Below, one piece after another: positions 1 to 9,410 of a DNA stretch of 64,000 nucleotides. How positions within the stretch are numbered: the stretch's first letter is position 1; every line of letters begins with the position of its first letter. The position numbers and the translations under genes are program-made. Under the pieces are notes generated by a model, which made no database searches, was not told the DNA's origin, and saw only the letters and a program-made list of their open reading frames with translations. The DNA is from Deinococcus puniceus (GTDB taxonomy: Bacteria; Deinococcota; Deinococci; Deinococcales; Deinococcaceae): positions 1,534,501-1,598,500 of the forward strand of contig NZ_CP011387.1 in NCBI RefSeq assembly GCF_001644565.1. Direction: 5' to 3'.

Positions 1-101
1 GAACTGAGTTCAATCTATCAGATTCAGGGGTACGGAATGGGGGAGGGCGGGGCCAGTCGCCTGAAGCGTAAGCCTAAGCGAGTCACCTCATCTCTATAAA
101 A

Positions 102-116
102 TTACTGAGGAATAAC
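102..116 (+). repeat. TTAnnnnGGAATAAC motif, copy 1
   Basis: The sequence is TTACTGAGGAATAAC. It is one of six intergenic copies in the window that share TTA, four free bases, then GGAATAAC. Confidence 0.5.
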
Positions 117-215
117 CGGAAAAAACTATCTAAATCCAAAGCTGGTCTTGCTTCGCCCACAGAGTCTGGCGTCAGTCAAAACTAGCTGTTCTGATTGGGC
201 GAAATAGGGTAGGAG

Positions 216-230
216 TTAATAGGGAATAAC
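216..230 (+). repeat. TTAnnnnGGAATAAC motif, copy 2
   Basis: The sequence is TTAATAGGGAATAAC, preceded by G, so its outer bases form the partial dyad GTTA-N8-TAAC. A second, shorter GGGAATAA follows at once (233-240). Confidence 0.5.
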
Positions 231-281
231 ACGGGAATAATAGAAGATGTGAAGAGACATGGGCGGTCAGTATCACCCATC

Positions 282-1181
282 CTACAAGCTCAACTGCACC
301 ATCAGCCGTTCCATCGTTACTCCCGCATCCAGCCCGCGCTTCATTGCCAAATCCGCATCCAGAATCCGGCCCAAATGAGCGCGAATCTTGCCTTCGTTCA
401 GACGCCTTGCAACGTCCAGCGCCTTCTTCGCCGGGTACGGTTTCACGCCTAGGCGTTGGGCGGCGGCGGCTTCGGTCACGCGACCCCCTTCTTGCAGCAG
501 GGCCACGCAGCGGGCCACCAGCGCGTATTGCCAGACCACCGCGCCCATCAGCTTGAAGGGGTCTTCGCCCGACGCGATCAGGCGGCGCAGCTGCATCACG
601 GCTTCACCCGGACGCCCCGCCGTGGCCGCGCCCAACATGGCAAAGCTGTCTCCGGGTGGCTCGCGGCCCACCACGTGCTGCACGGCGTCGGCGGTAAATG
701 GCCCGTCTATCAGCGTGAGCTTGGTCAATTCCGACGCGATCCCCGCGAGGTCGGCCCCGAACACTTCGGCCAAGTACAGGGCGGCGTCCCGTTCAAGCTT
801 GATCCCCATTTTTTTGGCCCGCATCCCTACCCATCCGGCCACCTCGCCCGCTTTGGCCGGAGCCGCCGAGGCGATCTGTTCGGCCCCAGCGTAGGCCTTC
901 AGGCGCGTGGCGGGCGGTGCTTCATCCAAAATTGCCACCGTCACCTGTGCTGAAGCCAGCAGTTCCAACAGCGCCTTGTCGGGCTTCACACCGTCAAAAT
1001 CCACGATCACGCCGCCGTCTCCGAACAGGCCGGGCGAGAGGTGGGGGCGCAGGGCCTCAGCGGTCACGTCCTCGGCACCCATGCGGGGCAATTCTCGTGG
1101 ATTCAGTCCACGCGCGGTCAGGGTGTCGCGCAGCGTTTCTTCGGCCAGAAAGCGGTTGCCCGTAAACACGACCAGGCTCAA
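282..1181 (-). CDS. holA: DNA polymerase III subunit delta (clamp-loader subunit)
   Basis: HolA is the clamp-loader subunit that opens the beta sliding clamp during replication. The 299-aa product has the usual family length and layout: an N-terminal AAA+-like fold without a working Walker A (begins LSLVVFTGNRFLAEETL), a central helical part (KKMGIKLERDAALYLAEVFG) and a C-terminal collar-like helical domain ending in RLMVQLSL. The longest open frame starts at 1283, but those extra residues look unrelated. I place the start at the TTG at 1181, which overlaps the kinase stop codon as TTGA and gives a sensible N-terminus. That implies translational coupling to the kinase. Family assignment is quite secure; the exact start is inferred. 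Confidence 0.85.
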   Translation of the reverse strand: MSLVVFTGNRFLAEETLRDTLTARGLNPRELPRMGAEDVTAEALRPHLSPGLFGDGGVIVDFDGVKPDKALLELLASAQVTVAILDEAPPATRLKAYAGAEQIASAAPAKAGEVAGWVGMRAKKMGIKLERDAALYLAEVFGADLAGIASELTKLTLIDGPFTADAVQHVVGREPPGDSFAMLGAATAGRPGEAVMQLRRLIASGEDPFKLMGAVVWQYALVARCVALLQEGGRVTEAAAAQRLGVKPYPAKKALDVARRLNEGKIRAHLGRILDADLAMKRGLDAGVTMERLMVQLSL

Positions 1182-2038
1182 GCGGTTTCCCCCACAGTCA
1201 TGCCCGGTGTCGTAATGTCCGGCGACAGCGCAGATTCGTATGGCCCACTGACCGAAAAGCCCAATTGACGCCGCACTGCACACAGTTGTTGCAGCATCTC
1301 GGCGGCGCTGTTGTGGCGTCCACTGGGGTCTCGGTCAAGGGCTGCCAACATCACCGGATGTAGTTCGGCGGGGCCGGGCAGCGCGGCGCGGCGCTCATGG
1401 ATGCCCACCAGCCAGCCCAGCGCGTCCTCGTAGGGTGGGTGTCCGGCGAGGCAATCGAACATCAGCACGGCCACCGAATACAGGTCGCTGCGGGGATCGC
1501 CGCGCACGCCTTTGAACTGTTCTGGAGCCATAAAATGCGGCGTGCCCATGCGCGTCCCGCTGTGAATATCGAGCGGCAAGGTGCGGGCGTGACTCATGCC
1601 GAAGTCGATGACCCGCACCGAGTCCGCCTGCACAGGCCCGCGCATCAGCAATACATTTTCCGGCTTCAGATCCTGATGGGTCACGCCCCGCGAATGCAGG
1701 TGGGCGGTGGCGTGCAGCACGCCCATGGCCACCGCGCTCGCCTCGGCTGCCGACATGGGGCCGCACAGTGCCAGATCGCGCAACGTGCCGCCGGGAATAA
1801 AAGGAAAGAGCAACTGCGTGGGTGTGCGGGCCAGTAACGGCACCACCAGCGGATGATCCAGCATGGCAGCAATCTGGCCCTCATGCTTAAAGCGTTCGCG
1901 TACATCGGGGTCAGCCGTCAGCAGGGTCTTGACGAAGACATTCTGGCCGCGCCACTCGCCTGTTTCGCTCAGCACGCCGCCCCGCGCCGCCACCGTGCGG
2001 GGGTGTTCAATAGGTTGCGAACCGGATAAATCTAACAC
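1178..2038 (-). CDS. Ser/Thr protein kinase, soluble, non-RD type
   Basis: A 286-aa protein that is almost only a kinase domain. Visible landmarks: the VAIK-type lysine in VFVKTL (about residue 37), a glutamate in the C helix (FKHEGQIAAML), the catalytic loop HQDLKPENVLL, the metal-binding DFG in VIDFGMSH, and APEQ in the activation segment. The catalytic loop has Gln where most Hanks kinases have Arg before the Asp, so it is a non-RD kinase; these are often not controlled by activation-loop phosphorylation. There is no transmembrane segment or PASTA domain, unlike PknB types, so it should be cytosolic. Start is GTG at 2038. The stop overlaps the holA start. The substrate is unknown. Confidence 0.85.
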   Translation of the reverse strand: MLDLSGSQPIEHPRTVAARGGVLSETGEWRGQNVFVKTLLTADPDVRERFKHEGQIAAMLDHPLVVPLLARTPTQLLFPFIPGGTLRDLALCGPMSAAEASAVAMGVLHATAHLHSRGVTHQDLKPENVLLMRGPVQADSVRVIDFGMSHARTLPLDIHSGTRMGTPHFMAPEQFKGVRGDPRSDLYSVAVLMFDCLAGHPPYEDALGWLVGIHERRAALPGPAELHPVMLAALDRDPSGRHNSAAEMLQQLCAVRRQLGFSVSGPYESALSPDITTPGMTVGETA

Positions 2039-2210
2039 TCGCTCTATTTAACCACGAAAATTGTACACAATAGTAGCAGGCTGTCCAGTTCAGCTTTCCA
2101 CTTTGCAACTTTTGCCCGCCGAACAGGGTGGGAAACCACGCCACTCCCGCAGCCCATAAAAAAACATGTGGTCAGAATCTCATACAACAATTGCTATTGT
2201 ATGGCTGGCT

Positions 2211-3485
2211 ATGAAAAATATCACGCTACTACTCTCTCTTTCCTTGACTCTTGTTGGTACCGCGCAGGCCGCCGTGCGCCTTCCCGCCACCGACTGCGCC
2301 AAAACGCCCAGCGACGCCCGTTGCAAGTTTTCGGATGCCAGCAGCCGTATCGGGAAGACGGGAACCGGCCTGCCTTTCAAATTGGGCGGCTTCGAATTTA
2401 TTGGCAGCGGCTACGTTGATGGGGCCAGCAACAGCGTTGTCGTGCCCGTGGAATTCGGCAGTCAGGACGACACTCAGGGCGTGGTCATGCGCGTGGATTT
2501 GGCGACGGGCAACCGCAGCATCGTCAGTGGCTACGACGGCGAAGAATGGAAGGGCGCGGGCGTGGCATATGTCAGTGACCGGGGCGCAAGGGGCGAGGCC
2601 TATGACCTTGGGCGCGTGAAAGTGGTGCGCCCCGGCCCCGGCGGAAGCATTCTGGCTCTAGTTGATAAGGGCCTCCAGTCCCGCAGCGAACTGATCAAGA
2701 TAGACCCCAACACCGGCAACCGCAGCTTGGTTTGGGCCAGCAAAGTCTTCAACGACGCCGCCCCTAGTGGCCCCACAGCCATCCGTGACATCGAAGCGCA
2801 GCGCTTCAACTTTGGCAGCAACGCCCTGTGCCGGGGCGGAGACAAAACGGCGCTCAAGCCCAGCGAAACCTTTGAAACCGATGGACAGTTTGCCTACTTT
2901 TTCCTCGCAAATAGTCCGAGTGGCACAGGCATCGGCTTGGTTAAAGTGCCCCTCAGTGGCGGCAATTGCAGTTGGGTCAGCCAGTATTGGCCCGATGGCA
3001 AAAGCGAAATCGGCGCAGGCCCCACCATCAACACCCTGTCTCCGCTCGTATTTGCCTCCAGTCTGCTGGGACGCGAATTTGTGGCGGCCACTGGCCCAAA
3101 TCCCAGCGGCAACACCCTGTTTGCCATCAACACCCAAACGGGCGAACGCCGCACCCTGAGCGCCAAAAACCTTCAGACGCCTGCCCGCAGCAAAGGCGCA
3201 GGGGAAGCCGAAGTGGGCTACCTCGGGACTTTGGCCGTCGGCAGTGCGGGAATCGCCACTTTGCGCGGCGCGTCTAGAACTGAATATTTCGAGCCAGTGA
3301 TGGTCAACTCTCAGACCGGAGACCGGAAAATGCCTTCTGCTACGGGCTCGCTCAAGGATGCCCGCGACTCGGGCAGCAACATCGTCGCCGCCATCCCCGG
3401 CACCAGCAAGTTCATCGTGGCGTTCGGCAAGGCGCTGCACGTCTGGGACGCCAAAACAGGCGCAAGCTTCCTGCTCAGCCAGTAA
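2211..3485 (+). CDS. Secreted protein of unknown function, beta-propeller-like repeats
   Basis: A 424-aa product beginning MKNITLLLSLSLTLVGTAQA, a clear signal peptide with cleavage after AQA. The mature part contains repeats of the kind DLATGNRSIVSGY, DPNTGNRSLVW, NTQTGERRTLS and NSQTGDRKM, about 80-100 residues apart. Each pairs a T/S-G-(N/D/E)-R turn with short beta strands, as in propeller blades. I do not recognise a named family. The ATG at 2211 was preferred over the one at 2166 because it starts the signal peptide exactly; a TATTGT box lies 10 nt before it. The gene is divergent from the kinase and convergent with the next gene, sharing a terminator. Probably periplasmic or surface located. 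Confidence 0.7.
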   Translation: MKNITLLLSLSLTLVGTAQAAVRLPATDCAKTPSDARCKFSDASSRIGKTGTGLPFKLGGFEFIGSGYVDGASNSVVVPVEFGSQDDTQGVVMRVDLATGNRSIVSGYDGEEWKGAGVAYVSDRGARGEAYDLGRVKVVRPGPGGSILALVDKGLQSRSELIKIDPNTGNRSLVWASKVFNDAAPSGPTAIRDIEAQRFNFGSNALCRGGDKTALKPSETFETDGQFAYFFLANSPSGTGIGLVKVPLSGGNCSWVSQYWPDGKSEIGAGPTINTLSPLVFASSLLGREFVAATGPNPSGNTLFAINTQTGERRTLSAKNLQTPARSKGAGEAEVGYLGTLAVGSAGIATLRGASRTEYFEPVMVNSQTGDRKMPSATGSLKDARDSGSNIVAAIPGTSKFIVAFGKALHVWDAKTGASFLLSQ

Positions 3486-3494
3486 TAAGCACAA

Positions 3495-3533
3495 CCAGAA
3501 GGCCGCTCCTGAGTCTTGGGAGCGGCCTTCTGG
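3495..3533. terminator. Bidirectional hairpin terminator
   Basis: A perfect 15-bp stem CCAGAAGGCCGCTCC / GGAGCGGCCTTCTGG with a 9-nt loop sits between two convergent genes. It can serve either strand. Confidence 0.85.
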
Positions 3534-3546
3534 GTTGATGCTTCCT

Positions 3547-4059
3547 TCAGTTCACGCGAATGCTGTTCGCCAAGTTCCGTACCACAGCTTCGTTTCTGCT
3601 GTAGTCCTTTACGTTGCCGGAAATGGTCACCACCAGCATCCGGTTCCCCGCGCTGGTCACGAGGAGTTCACGGCGCTGATCGTCGCCTTTGCCGGGAGTC
3701 GTGAACACGAACTGCGCCCACGAGCCGCCGCCGAACTGCATGAGGTTGGCTTTCAACGATTTGATTCCTGTGACCTGAGAGCGGATGACGGCAGGAAACT
3801 GGGCCACCAAGCCTTCAATTTCGGTGGCGGCCAGTCGGCTTTCGCGCCATTCGAAGGCCACTGTCACTTTGCGGTCCTCAGTGATGAACACATAAGCCGG
3901 GCGGGTGGCCGGGTTGGGGAACGCACTTTGCAGGAACGACTGGTTCAGTTCCGCGAGTTTGGCGTTCGGCTCCACGGTTACGGGCAGATTGGGAAGGGTG
4001 ACGGGCGCGGCGAACGCGAGGCCCATCATCAGGGTCAGGGAGAGGAGCGCTTGCTTCAT
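3547..4059 (-). CDS. Small secreted protein of unknown function
   Basis: A 170-aa protein with a signal peptide (MKQALLSLTLMMGLAFA, then APVTLP). The mature region has a compact alpha/beta pattern, with repeated short strands such as RKVTVAFEW, WAQFVFTTP and RMLVVTISGN. The pattern is loosely like PsbP/DcrB-type periplasmic domains, and I would not name it. A TAGGGT box (minus strand, 4068-4073) lies 8 nt before the ATG and no Shine-Dalgarno is seen, so the transcript may be leaderless. The gene stands alone between a terminator and the GMC oxidoreductase. Confidence 0.7.
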   Translation of the reverse strand: MKQALLSLTLMMGLAFAAPVTLPNLPVTVEPNAKLAELNQSFLQSAFPNPATRPAYVFITEDRKVTVAFEWRESRLAATEIEGLVAQFPAVIRSQVTGIKSLKANLMQFGGGSWAQFVFTTPGKGDDQRRELLVTSAGNRMLVVTISGNVKDYSRNEAVVRNLANSIRVN

Positions 4060-4154
4060 GTTCCACTACCCTACTCAAAGTGGCCTGCTTCCTCATGAAC
4101 CGTGGGTGAGGAACGTGCGGTTCCCATCAAAAACGGGTCAACTGACGCGCCGAA

Positions 4155-5747
4155 CTACAGGCTGCGGCCCACGAATTCGGCGGCGCGTGCCCCTATCATC
4201 ATTGATGTGGCGTTGGTATTGGCGTGAATGATGCGCGGCATCACGGAGGCGTCGGCTACCCATAACCCTTGCGTCCCATGCACCGCCAATGTCCGGTCTA
4301 CCACCGCGTCGTCTCCGTCGCCCAGTGCCGCCGTTCCGACTGGGTGATAAAGCGTGGCGCATTCCTGCCGCACATAGTCCGCCAATGCCGCATCGGAAGT
4401 CGAAGCGTCGCCCGGCAAGACTTCGCCCGCGTTCACCTGCCGCAGTCCCTCACCCGCCGCAATGTCACGCGCCTGCCGCACGCCTGACACCAGCGCCCGC
4501 AAGTCGCGCTCGTCGCTGAGATACTGCGGGTCTATGCGCGGCGCGGCCAGCGGATCGGCACTGCTGAGGCCGATGCGCCCGCTGCTGTACGGCTCCACCA
4601 ACACCGGGCCAACCGAAAAATGCCAGCCGTCAGCCCGTTGAAACCCGTGATCGCGGAAATAGGCCGGGCCAAAGTGATACTGCAAATCGGCGTGCGGCAA
4701 GTCCGGCCCAGAGCGCACGAAAGCACTCGCCTCGGCAATATTGCTGGCGAGCGGCCCCGTGCGGTTGAGGAGCCACTGCGCGAAGGCTGCCCCTTCCGAG
4801 CCTCCGTCCAGCGACTGCACCTTTGACCGGAAGATGACAGGCACGGCCAGATGATCTTGCAGGCCCCCGCCCACGCCCGGCAGATTCACACGCACAGTTA
4901 TTCCGTGCCGCGCCAGTTCTGTGTCCGGCCCCACGCCCGACAGCATCAGCAATTGCGGCGTCTGAACCGCGCCCGCCGCCAGCACCACGCCCCCCGCCGG
5001 AGCGTCCAGCGTGCGCCCCCGCCAACGCATTCGCACGCCCACTGCCCGCTTGCCGTCCCAGAGCAGTTCCAGCACCCGCGCCCCGGTCAGTACGGTCAGA
5101 TTCGGGTGGTTCAGTACAGGCTGCAGGAACGCCCGGAACGCACTTTGCCGCTCGCCCCGGTGGTGGTTGCTTTCCAGAATGCCCGCGCCTTCCAGCGTGC
5201 CGTGATTGAAGCTTGTTACGGCTGGCACGCCCAGTACGCCGCTGGCCGCCTGCACGAAGGCGTGACTCAGGCTATGTGACGCGGCCCGGTGGCCCACCGC
5301 CAACTCTCCAGCGTCGCCGCGAAACTCGCCCCCTTCCCCCGTAAACTTTTCTATTCCCCGAAACGCGGGCAACACGTCATCCCAGCGCCAGCCCTCGCCC
5401 CAGCCGTCAAAATCGGCCTTAGAACCGCGAATGTAGATGGTGGCATTGATGGCGCTGCTGCCGCCCAGCACTTTGCCACGCGGCCAATAAAAGCGCCGCC
5501 CACCCGCGTGGGGCTGCTCTACGGTGTCGAAGGCCCAGTCCACGCCCGTTTTGAACAGCTTGGGAAACGCGGCGGGCGCACGGATCAGCAGGCCGGTGCC
5601 GGGTTGGGTGTCGGAGCCGCCCGCTTCCAGCAGCAGCACCCGTGCGCCCTTGTCCAGCAACCGCCGCGCCAGCACGCAGCCGCCCGAACCTGCCCCCACG
5701 ATAATCACGTCTGCCCGCAAGTCAGTTGCTCCGGTCTGGGTTGTCAT
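4155..5747 (-). CDS. GMC-family FAD oxidoreductase (choline/alcohol dehydrogenase type)
   Basis: A 530-aa flavoprotein. The N-terminus has the Rossmann dinucleotide fold VIIVGAGSGGCVLARRLL followed by the acidic strand end LLLEAGG, and the GMC signature GKVLGGSSAINATIYIRG. Near the C-terminus are the catalytic His in YHPVGTAALG and the Asn of NTNATSMMIGARAAEF. Family members oxidise primary or secondary alcohols, choline or polyols. The substrate cannot be read from the sequence, and there is no neighbouring betaine or transport gene to hint at choline. A TATACT box lies 9 nt before the ATG without a ribosome site. The gene is monocistronic. Confidence 0.85.
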   Translation of the reverse strand: MTTQTGATDLRADVIIVGAGSGGCVLARRLLDKGARVLLLEAGGSDTQPGTGLLIRAPAAFPKLFKTGVDWAFDTVEQPHAGGRRFYWPRGKVLGGSSAINATIYIRGSKADFDGWGEGWRWDDVLPAFRGIEKFTGEGGEFRGDAGELAVGHRAASHSLSHAFVQAASGVLGVPAVTSFNHGTLEGAGILESNHHRGERQSAFRAFLQPVLNHPNLTVLTGARVLELLWDGKRAVGVRMRWRGRTLDAPAGGVVLAAGAVQTPQLLMLSGVGPDTELARHGITVRVNLPGVGGGLQDHLAVPVIFRSKVQSLDGGSEGAAFAQWLLNRTGPLASNIAEASAFVRSGPDLPHADLQYHFGPAYFRDHGFQRADGWHFSVGPVLVEPYSSGRIGLSSADPLAAPRIDPQYLSDERDLRALVSGVRQARDIAAGEGLRQVNAGEVLPGDASTSDAALADYVRQECATLYHPVGTAALGDGDDAVVDRTLAVHGTQGLWVADASVMPRIIHANTNATSMMIGARAAEFVGRSL

Positions 5748-5756
5748 GTCGGGAGG

Positions 5757-5762
5757 AGTATA
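5757..5762 (-). promoter_or_regulatory. -10 box of the GMC oxidoreductase
   Basis: TATACT on the minus strand, ending 9 nt before the start codon. No Shine-Dalgarno lies between. Confidence 0.5.
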
Positions 5763-5871
5763 GGGCGCGTTAGACGAGACTTTCAGTGTTCTGTTGGTGG
5801 TCAGTGGGAAAACGGGCTTGCGGGAAAATGGCTATCTTGATTTGGTCAAGCTCCAGAGTTGACGGTTCTAG

Positions 5872-5916
5872 GTAAACCCCCCAGTCTGCGGTGTAGCCAG
5901 CCCCCTTGAAGGGGAG
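5872..5916 (+). repeat. GC-rich intergenic repeat, copy A
   Basis: The unit starts GTAAACCCCCC and ends CCCCCTTGAAGGGGAG, so its right half folds as a short hairpin. A second copy with the same ends and a different middle is at 34924-34967. It looks like a small non-coding interspersed repeat. Confidence 0.55.
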
Positions 5917-6090
5917 TGCAAAAGCGGTTATATCCTCCCTTTGACTGGCACAGCCCGAAGGGAGGGGGGCGTTGCGTCAGCGATGGGGGGTTATCTCCCA
6001 AGCATTCAAGGAATCGCCCAATGGCGACCAATCAAAACCTCCCTTCGAGTCCGTCTGACCAGCCCCCGCAACCGCCCCGCGCCCTTGCTC

Positions 6091-6096
6091 TACACT
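6091..6096 (+). promoter_or_regulatory. -10 box of argJ
   Basis: TACACT ends 7 nt before the argJ ATG, with no ribosome site between, so the mRNA probably starts at or next to the ATG. Confidence 0.5.
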
Positions 6097-6103
6097 CCTT
6101 CCC

Positions 6104-7252
<1,149 letters not shown>

Positions 7253-7324
7253 TCAAGCTGAGGCTGTGATTGAGCCAACGCTCACGCGCCCCACCCCTAA
7301 ATCGTCTGGGGAGTAGCGTGGGCC

Positions 7325-8107
7325 ATGTCAATCTCTGTTCCGCCTCAATCCGCGTTGGCCCGCCCTATCGATCCTTCTGTGCCTTCCAACCGATTTGCTG
7401 TGGCCGGACTCCTCGTAGGGGTGATCGCAGCGAGGCTATCGGGGCGCAGTTGGCCTGCCAGTCTCGGCATCGGTGGGGCCGGATTTACGGCGTGGGCCAC
7501 TGCCCGCGAGCTTGACCCAGACCATCCCGACACCGCCAACGCCGCGTTGCCACTGGCGGCACTGGTGACCCTCATCGGCGGCCCGGTCAACCCGCTGGCC
7601 GGAGCGAGTGTGATGAGCGGATTGCGCGTGCTGGCGGGCACCACTGGGCAAGTGCCCACCCCGGCAGATGAAGCGGCGCTGGGTGTGCAAGCTGGCTTGG
7701 CTGCCCTGACAGGGGAGAGGTTCTCGGCCTTTGTGCCCGGCTTGGCGTTGCTGCTGTCGGGCAAAGTTCAACCCCAAGCGGCAGCGTTGGCACTGGCCCC
7801 CGCCCTTTCACCTGCGCTGAGGCCGGGGCAAGGGCGTAGCGTCGCCGCCGATCTGCTGAGCCTCGCCGCGCTGGGATTGGCCGCCACGCTCGTTGCCCCC
7901 GAACGCATCTCCAGCAAAGCCGATCATGGCGGGCACAGACTGGACGATGACCAGATTCGGCTGACCCGTCAATTGGCGGCAGGCGCGTTGGCCCTCAGCC
8001 TACTGGGGCGGCAATCCCGCTCGTTCGTGCCTTTGGCGGCGGCGGCGTTCAACGTGGGCTTGCGGCGCACTAGGTTGATCAAGACTGGGTTGATCAAGAT
8101 TCCCTAA
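7325..8107 (+). CDS. Membrane-associated protein of unknown function, Ala/Leu-rich
   Basis: A 260-aa protein dominated by Ala, Leu and Gly, with several hydrophobic stretches: VAGLLVGVIAARL near residue 27, ALPLAALVTLIGGP near 78, FVPGLALLLSG near 138 and ALALSLLG near 225. I do not recognise the family. The C-terminus has a short direct repeat (RLIKTGLIKIP). TAGCGT (7314-7319) ends 5 nt before the ATG. It follows argJ by 72 nt, but its own promoter makes it a separate unit. It may be lineage-specific. Confidence 0.65.
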   Translation: MSISVPPQSALARPIDPSVPSNRFAVAGLLVGVIAARLSGRSWPASLGIGGAGFTAWATARELDPDHPDTANAALPLAALVTLIGGPVNPLAGASVMSGLRVLAGTTGQVPTPADEAALGVQAGLAALTGERFSAFVPGLALLLSGKVQPQAAALALAPALSPALRPGQGRSVAADLLSLAALGLAATLVAPERISSKADHGGHRLDDDQIRLTRQLAAGALALSLLGRQSRSFVPLAAAAFNVGLRRTRLIKTGLIKIP

Positions 8108-8163
8108 ACCGATTGCGCCTGAAATCTTGCCCTTTCTGACAGCCCAGATCAACTATTTTTGCT

Positions 8164-8169
8164 TACCAT
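8164..8169 (+). promoter_or_regulatory. -10 box of the TspO-like gene
   Basis: TACCAT ends 6 nt before the ATG at 8176. No Shine-Dalgarno is present. Confidence 0.45.
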
Positions 8170-8175
8170 GCCCCC

Positions 8176-8934
8176 ATGACCGGACTTCCCCGACAACTGA
8201 CACTGCTAGCGGCAACCCTGCTGACCTTGGTCATGAATTATCTCAGTAACGCCCTCCCGCTGTTCGGCAACAGCAACGGCGATATCAGCGACAGGTTACC
8301 CAACGCTTTTACGCCCGCTGGCCTGACTTTCGCCATCTGGGGGCCGATCTTTTTGGGGATGCTGGCGTTCGCTGTGTATCAGGCGTTGCCCGCCCAGCGT
8401 GGCCCCCGCCATGACCGCCTGTTCTGGCCGTTCCTGCTGGGCAACCTGCTGAACGTGTCTTGGCTGTTCGCCTTCCAGAGCCTGAACTTTGGGCCGAGTG
8501 TGGTCATCATGCTGGCGCTGCTGGCGAGCCTGATCTGGCTGTACCTGACGGTGCGTGACATGAAACCGCAGGGCGCAGAAACCCTGACTCTGCAACTGCC
8601 CGCCAGCCTGTATCTGGGCTGGATCAGCGTGGCGACGATTGCCAACGTCACCGCTTTTCTGGTCAGCGCGGGCGTCACGCAGGGCGCACTGGGGCTGGGC
8701 GCTCAGGCGTGGTCGGCGGTGTTGCTGGTCATCGCGGCCCTGATCGGCGTGTTTTTCCTCGCCCGCTTCCGCGACTACGCCTTTGCAGGGGTGTTGCTGT
8801 GGGCGTTTTACGGCGTATATCTGGCTCGCCCAGAAGTGAACACGGTGGTGATTGCGGTGGCTATAGCGGCAGCCTTGGTGGTGGTGTTGGGTGGCGCGGC
8901 CTCCGCACGGCGCGGGCGCAATACGTTGATCTAG
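8176..8934 (+). CDS. TspO/MBR-like membrane protein (tryptophan-rich sensory protein group)
   Basis: A 252-aa polytopic membrane protein with about seven or eight hydrophobic helices. The first third has the layout of the larger TspO/MBR relatives: LVMNYLSNALPLFG, then TPAGLTFAIWGPIF and LLNVSWLFAF, where the W/P-containing helix ends resemble the TspO core. Classic TspO has five helices and about 160 residues, so this protein has extra C-terminal helices. Family members bind tetrapyrroles or lipids in the membrane; no ligand can be predicted here. A strong hairpin terminator follows. Confidence 0.7.
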   Translation: MTGLPRQLTLLAATLLTLVMNYLSNALPLFGNSNGDISDRLPNAFTPAGLTFAIWGPIFLGMLAFAVYQALPAQRGPRHDRLFWPFLLGNLLNVSWLFAFQSLNFGPSVVIMLALLASLIWLYLTVRDMKPQGAETLTLQLPASLYLGWISVATIANVTAFLVSAGVTQGALGLGAQAWSAVLLVIAALIGVFFLARFRDYAFAGVLLWAFYGVYLARPEVNTVVIAVAIAAALVVVLGGAASARRGRNTLI

Positions 8935-8953
8935 AGAAAGAGAACAGCAAACA

Positions 8954-8986
8954 AAAGCGGCGTACCTTTCACGGGTACGCCGCTTT
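8954..8986 (+). terminator. Hairpin terminator after the TspO-like gene
   Basis: Stem AAAGCGGCGTACC / GGTACGCCGCTTT (13 bp), 7-nt loop, followed by GTTT. The next gene's promoter begins only 18 nt later. Confidence 0.85.
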
Positions 8987-9003
8987 GTTTGGCCCCAGTG
9001 CCG

Positions 9004-9009
9004 TACTCT
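9004..9009 (+). promoter_or_regulatory. -10 box of the HNH gene
   Basis: TACTCT ends 6 nt before the ATG at 9016, which argues for that start rather than the in-frame ATG at 8989. Confidence 0.45.
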
Positions 9010-9015
9010 GCACCT

Positions 9016-9348
9016 ATGGCACGCCGCAACTCCGAATCCACTTGGCCCGAACCTCTCCCTGAAGCTGAACCGCTGGTGTGCGCCCTGTGCCACCGCGAAA
9101 CGCCTGCGCTGACCCAGCACCACCTGATGCCCGTGTTGCAAGGCCGCCGCAAAGGAATGAAAGTGCAGGACTTGCCCACTGTGGGCCTGTGTTCAGCTTG
9201 TCACGGCTACGTCCACAGCACTTTTTCCAACGCTGACTTGTCGGGGCCGTACAGCACGCTGGAAGCCCTCAGCGAACACGAAGGCGTCATCAAGTTTGTG
9301 AAGTGGGTGAAAAAACAGCCGGTGAGTAAAGCCGTGAAAGTGAAGTAG
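9016..9348 (+). CDS. Small HNH-type zinc-finger nuclease-like protein
   Basis: A 110-aa protein with CALC (Cys22, Cys25), the His-His pair of THE-HH type at residues 35-36, and CSACH near residues 59-63 with a further His67. The pattern C-x2-C...HH...C-x2-C-H-x3-H is that of the HNH/zinc-ribbon endonuclease fold, with the first His of HH as general base and His67 in the metal-binding helix. It has no extra domains, so it could be a stand-alone nicking enzyme or a DNA-binding relative. No methylase or phage gene is nearby. The gene lies between two terminators, convergent with secDF. Confidence 0.7.
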   Translation: MARRNSESTWPEPLPEAEPLVCALCHRETPALTQHHLMPVLQGRRKGMKVQDLPTVGLCSACHGYVHSTFSNADLSGPYSTLEALSEHEGVIKFVKWVKKQPVSKAVKVK

Positions 9349-9365
9349 GGCGGTGCAACCAAGAG

Positions 9366-9398
9366 CAGAGGCGCACCCGTTCTCAAGGTGCGCCTCTG
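9366..9398. terminator. Bidirectional hairpin terminator
   Basis: Stem CAGAGGCGCACC / GGTGCGCCTCTG (12 bp perfect) with a 9-nt loop lies between the convergent HNH gene and secDF. Confidence 0.85.
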
Positions 9399-9410
9399 TC
9401 TATTCCTGCC

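Larger units (their letters stand above)
1..281. other. AT-rich spacer at the window edge
   Basis: No convincing gene is visible. The stretch holds two copies of the TTAnnnnGGAATAAC motif (102-116 and 216-230) and an 8-bp inverted repeat TTCGCCCA / TGGGCGAA (152-159 and 196-203) with a 36-nt loop. It lies downstream of holA on the minus strand, so part of it may be the holA 3' untranslated region. What lies further left is outside the window. Confidence 0.6.
5748..6090. other. Spacer with GC-rich hairpin repeats
   Basis: No coding frame is convincing. The spacer holds the repeat unit described at 5872-5916 and, just after it, a second inverted repeat CCTCCCTT / AAGGGAGG (around 5933-5966). 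The end carries the argJ promoter. Confidence 0.6.

Noticed and set aside
152..203. Inverted repeat TTCGCCCA / TGGGCGAA as a holA terminator
   Set aside because: The loop is 36 nt and there is no U tract on the minus strand, so a terminator is unlikely.
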